A stretch of 9,083 nt of DNA from Alistipes sp. CAG:514 (GTDB lineage Bacteria > Bacteroidota > Bacteroidia > Bacteroidales > UBA932): the NCBI GenBank assembly GCA_000431015.1, contig HF986064.1, forward strand, positions 1 through 9,083. Reading direction: 5' to 3'. The notes beneath the pieces were generated by a model, which was given only the letters and a program-made list of their open reading frames with translations, made no database searches and was not told the origin of the DNA. A program made the translations under genes and the position numbers. Within the stretch, counting starts at the first letter, position 1. The number at the start of each line of letters is the position of its first letter. Of the stretch, positions 6,366-9,083 are shown in pieces.

Positions 6366-8978
6366 ATGAACTTCAAGAGATTTTATCTGCCGCTGATGGC
6401 GCTTGCGCTCGCGGTTGCCTGCTCAAAGGTGGAGGTCGAGGAGGCTGGTGATGATGAGAAGGTGAAAGAGACCGAGGTCGCGGTAGATCACTCGATAGTC
6501 CGTGGAGAGGCCGTCGTAAGATTCAGCGATGACATGATTTCATTGATTGAGGCCGACCTGGCTCAAGGCAAGGTCGTCACGCGTTCGATGGGGCTGAACC
6601 AGGCTCTGGATGAGATAGGCATCACATCCATCAGAAGGCTGTTTCCTGATGCCGGTGAATTCGAGGAGCGGACCCGGCGCGAGGGTCTTCACAAATGGTA
6701 CGTGGTGAGCTACGGGACGGATGTTCCTCAGACGAGGGCGGCGTCCGAGCTTGGTTCGGTCCCGGGGGTGGAGTTTCTGGAAAGCCGCCGCAAGGTCGGG
6801 GTGGCGGGATTCGATGACCCCGACTATTCAAAGCAATGGGGCTACCTCAACACCGTGCATGCCGGCTACGACATCAATGTGGTCCCGGTCTGGAACAACT
6901 ACACTGTCGGGGATCCGAAGGTTGTTGTGGCTGTCGTGGACCAGGGAGTGGACATCACCCATCCTGATTTGGCCGCCAACTGTGGATCCTTGCATTATAG
7001 CGCCATCAATTACAATAACACGGTGGTGCCTGGCTCCCACGGCACGCACGTGGCCGGGACTATCGCGGCGGTCAACAACAACGGCATCGGATGTTGTGGC
7101 GTGGCCGGGGGCGATGCTGCCAAAGGAGAGAAGGGAGTGACGATCATGTCTTGTGAAATCCTGCGGGATGTCGTCACCAACGGCAAGACGGAGACGTTGA
7201 ACGGGAGTGTTCCCACCGCCATCAAATGGGCCGCGGATCATGGGGCGGTTATCTGTCAGAACAGCTGGGCCTACAGTTACGACATGAACGGCGACGGAAA
7301 GCTGAACTCCTCCGAGCTTGCCAAAGCCTTGGCTGGCAAGGTTAACACCTCGGACAGAGTGGCCATCGACTATTTCATCAAATATGCCGGCTGCGACAAT
7401 AACGGGAACCAGTTGCCCGACTCTCCTATGAAAGGCGGACTTGTGGTCTTTGCCGCAGGTAACGAGAACATCGCGAACGGGGTTCCGGCGAACTACGAGC
7501 CGGTTGTCGCTGTGGCTGCCATAGAAAGCAGCGGTGCGAAGGCATGGTATTCAAACTATGGTGATTTCATCGACATCGCCGCTCCAGGGTCTTCGGTCTA
7601 CAGCACATTTCCGGGCGGTAAGTACGGCAGTCTTAACGGAACATCTATGGCGTGTCCTCACGTCTCTGGCGTGGCGGCCCTGCTGGTCTCCTGTCTGGGT
7701 GGTCCGGATTTCACCTGTGACGAACTGAAGGAGAGACTTTTGTCCACAAAGAGAAAGGAACTGGTCCCTTCTAGCATCGGCGGTCTCGTCGATGCCATGG
7801 GCGCCTTGGCCTATGGTGGTGATTTCGTGCCGGAGATGGTTAAGGATCTGAAAGCCTCTGCCTTGTCAAACGAAGTGAGTTTGACTTGGTCGGTAACCGG
7901 CGATGCTGACGGACATCCGGCCTTCGGCTACTCCGTGTTGACAGGCAAGGACAAGGCCTTGGTGGAATCCGCCGATCCTGCGAACGGTAAGCTTACCGGA
8001 GTCTTACAGACTGTTGTCACCATCGACGGCACAGTTGGAGAGGCCGTCTCGGTGGACATCTCCGATCTGGATTTCAGCACCACCTATTATGTGAAGGTTG
8101 TGGGGTACTCCTACGCCAGGTCTTACGGAGAGGCCAGCTATGTGCTCTCTTTCGTCACCGGCAGGAACAATCCTCCGGTCATCGAACTTGGCAGCGGGAG
8201 CGTGATGACTCTCAAAGCACATGAGACAGCGAAGATAGATGTGTCCATCCACGATCCGGACGGCCACGATTTCACTGTCGCCTACAAGCCAGGCTCTGCC
8301 GCCGACTCGTTCGCGCGGACTCTGGATGGAAAGATGACCGTCACGATCAAGGCGCCGGAGGCGGAGCCGGGAGAGTATTCCGGAGAGATAAGCGCTACTG
8401 ACAAGTACGGAGCCGTCGCGTCGAAGTCAATCAGCTACATAATCCTTGAGAACACCCCGCCTCGGAGAATCAAGGACTTGGAGGATGTGTTCGCCTCCGC
8501 GGTCGGAACAGAGTTCTCGTTGAACGCTTCGGACTACTTCACAGACCCTGACGGCGAGGATCTGACCTACAGTTTCACGGTCAGCAATCCATCGGTTGTC
8601 CACATGAACCGTAACGGGAACAGAATTATCGGAACCGTGCTTAAATACGGAGCGGCGACCGTCACGGTCACGGCGGCGGATGCAAGGAAGGCGACTGCCA
8701 CGGCAGAGTTCAGGATCCTCGCCAGAGAGGCTTCTATCGAATATGTCGCCTATCCTAATCCCGTTACCGATGTCCTGAATCTTGCCACCGGTAAGGATGT
8801 CGAGGATGTCCACATCAAGATCACCTCCATTACCGGAAAAACGGTGTTCGAAGGGGATCTCAAGGCCAGCGCGTTCAGCCCTGCCAAGGTCGACATGTCG
8901 GCCTGCGCCCCGGGGAGGTACACGGCGGTCTTCAAGGTCGGAACGAAAGAGCATAGATGTACCATTGTCAAGAAGTAG
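6366..8978 (+). CDS. Subtilisin-like S8 serine protease, lipoprotein with FN3, cadherin-like and T9SS sorting domains
   Basis: An 870-residue secreted endopeptidase. The signal peptide ends in the lipobox LAVAC (Cys19), followed by an acidic stretch (VEVEEAGDDEKVKE). Residues about 45-143 look like an inhibitory propeptide (GEAVVRFSD at 47-55, VPGVEFLE at 132-139). The catalytic domain spans about 150-485 and has an intact triad: Asp192 (VVDQGVD), His225 (SHGTHVAGT) and Ser427 (NGTSMACPHVSG), plus the oxyanion Asn366 (FAAGNEN). An EF-hand-like loop (306-317) is inserted in it. A fibronectin III-like domain follows (about 489-599), then two Ig/cadherin-like domains (about 603-694 and 698-786), each with a DPDG motif (630-633 and 727-730). 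Residues 792-870 match a type A T9SS sorting domain (AYPNPV, GRYTAVF, terminal IVKK). The catalytic domain has nine cysteines, many for a secreted subtilase. Probable job: cutting extracellular protein to feed the neighbouring transporter (inference). Confidence 0.95.
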   Translation: MNFKRFYLPLMALALAVACSKVEVEEAGDDEKVKETEVAVDHSIVRGEAVVRFSDDMISLIEADLAQGKVVTRSMGLNQALDEIGITSIRRLFPDAGEFEERTRREGLHKWYVVSYGTDVPQTRAASELGSVPGVEFLESRRKVGVAGFDDPDYSKQWGYLNTVHAGYDINVVPVWNNYTVGDPKVVVAVVDQGVDITHPDLAANCGSLHYSAINYNNTVVPGSHGTHVAGTIAAVNNNGIGCCGVAGGDAAKGEKGVTIMSCEILRDVVTNGKTETLNGSVPTAIKWAADHGAVICQNSWAYSYDMNGDGKLNSSELAKALAGKVNTSDRVAIDYFIKYAGCDNNGNQLPDSPMKGGLVVFAAGNENIANGVPANYEPVVAVAAIESSGAKAWYSNYGDFIDIAAPGSSVYSTFPGGKYGSLNGTSMACPHVSGVAALLVSCLGGPDFTCDELKERLLSTKRKELVPSSIGGLVDAMGALAYGGDFVPEMVKDLKASALSNEVSLTWSVTGDADGHPAFGYSVLTGKDKALVESADPANGKLTGVLQTVVTIDGTVGEAVSVDISDLDFSTTYYVKVVGYSYARSYGEASYVLSFVTGRNNPPVIELGSGSVMTLKAHETAKIDVSIHDPDGHDFTVAYKPGSAADSFARTLDGKMTVTIKAPEAEPGEYSGEISATDKYGAVASKSISYIILENTPPRRIKDLEDVFASAVGTEFSLNASDYFTDPDGEDLTYSFTVSNPSVVHMNRNGNRIIGTVLKYGAATVTVTAADARKATATAEFRILAREASIEYVAYPNPVTDVLNLATGKDVEDVHIKITSITGKTVFEGDLKASAFSPAKVDMSACAPGRYTAVFKVGTKEHRCTIVKK
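7281..7316 (+). other. EF-hand-like calcium-binding loop inside the protease catalytic domain
   Basis: Protease residues 306-317 read DMNGDGKLNSSE. This fits the EF-hand loop pattern: Asp at 1, Asn at 3, Asp at 5, Gly at 6, Leu at 8, Asn at 9 and Glu at 12, followed by a helix-like stretch (LAKALAGKV). It lies between the substrate-side segment QNSWAYSY and AIDYFIKYAG, well before the oxyanion Asn366. Calcium often stabilises subtilases, but usually through other sites. Calcium binding here is inferred from the motif alone. Confidence 0.65.
8739..8975 (+). other. Type IX secretion C-terminal sorting domain (type A) of the protease
   Basis: Protease residues 792-870 carry the ordered motifs of the T9SS type A sorting domain: YPNPVTDVLNL near the start, ITSITGKTVFEGDL in the middle, then APGRYTAVFKVG and a final TIVKK. 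In known T9SS substrates this domain is recognised after Sec export and is usually cleaved, with the protein released or attached to surface lipopolysaccharide. Its presence implies that the host has, or had, a T9SS; none of the machinery genes can be identified in this window. Confidence 0.85.
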
Positions 8979-9001
8979 AGTTTTATAATCAGTGTGTTAA
9001 T

Positions 9002-9083
9002 ATGAGAAAAGTTGCAACGGGTCTCAGGAACATATTCATTGCCTCCCTGACTTTTGTGATGGTGTGTGGAACCGCTTCCGCCG
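9002..9083 (+). CDS. N-terminal fragment of an exported protein, cut by the window end
   Basis: An ATG 23 bases after the protease stop opens a frame of 27 complete codons that runs off the window. The peptide starts MRKVATGLRN, continues with a hydrophobic core (IFIASLTFVMV) and ends GTASA, which is a good type I signal peptide with an A-x-A cleavage site. The Cys at position 22 is not in a proper lipobox. No terminator lies between it and the protease, so it is probably part of the same transcript. The mature protein is outside the window and its function cannot be stated. Confidence 0.75.
   Translation, partial: MRKVATGLRNIFIASLTFVMVCGTASA

Noticed and set aside
7985..7998. Perfect 14-base palindrome CGGTAAGCTTACCG
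   Set aside because: It lies within the fibronectin-like part of the protease gene, has no loop or T tract, and is not repeated; chance is the best explanation.
8657..8669. Inverted repeat GACCGTCACGGTC
   Set aside because: It encodes an ordinary alternating Thr-Val beta strand in the protease and has no sign of being a regulatory site.
8427..8954. Long antisense open frame opposite the 3' part of the protease gene
   Set aside because: It is a by-product of the codon bias on the + strand; the product is arginine-rich and resembles no family, and the + strand frame has clear domain matches throughout.

Overview
The window looks like a chromosomal piece of a Bacteroidota member, most likely of the order Bacteroidales. 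The evidence is a SusC/RagA TonB-dependent transporter followed directly by a SusD/RagB lipoprotein, several lipoproteins with short Bacteroidota-style signal peptides, A/T-rich translation starts without strong Shine-Dalgarno sites, and a protease ending in a type IX secretion (T9SS) sorting domain. Genus or species cannot be named from the sequence alone. All genes lie on the + strand and no mobile element, tRNA, rRNA or CRISPR is visible.

Layout: bases 1-160 are a non-coding leader with an AT-rich stretch that probably holds the promoter. Unit 1 contains a SusC-like transporter (161-3145), a SusD-like lipoprotein (3155-4678, 9 bases later) and a Calx-beta lipoprotein of unknown role (4692-5567). 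It closes at a clear intrinsic terminator (5587-5624). Unit 2 starts immediately after it: a small secreted protein of unknown function (5660-6358), then 7 bases later a large subtilisin-type (S8) serine protease lipoprotein (6366-8978), then 23 bases later the first 27 codons of another exported protein, cut by the window end (9002-9083).

Working model (inference): the lipid-anchored and/or T9SS-exported protease cuts protein outside the cell, and the SusC/SusD pair captures and imports the resulting peptides. This would be analogous to the RagA/RagB peptide importer of Porphyromonas gingivalis rather than to a glycan locus, because no glycoside hydrolase, lyase or sulfatase is present in the window. 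The most unusual points are the co-occurrence of a lipoprotein signal and a T9SS sorting domain on one protease, an EF-hand-like calcium loop inserted in its catalytic domain, and the unrecognised secreted protein encoded just ahead of it.
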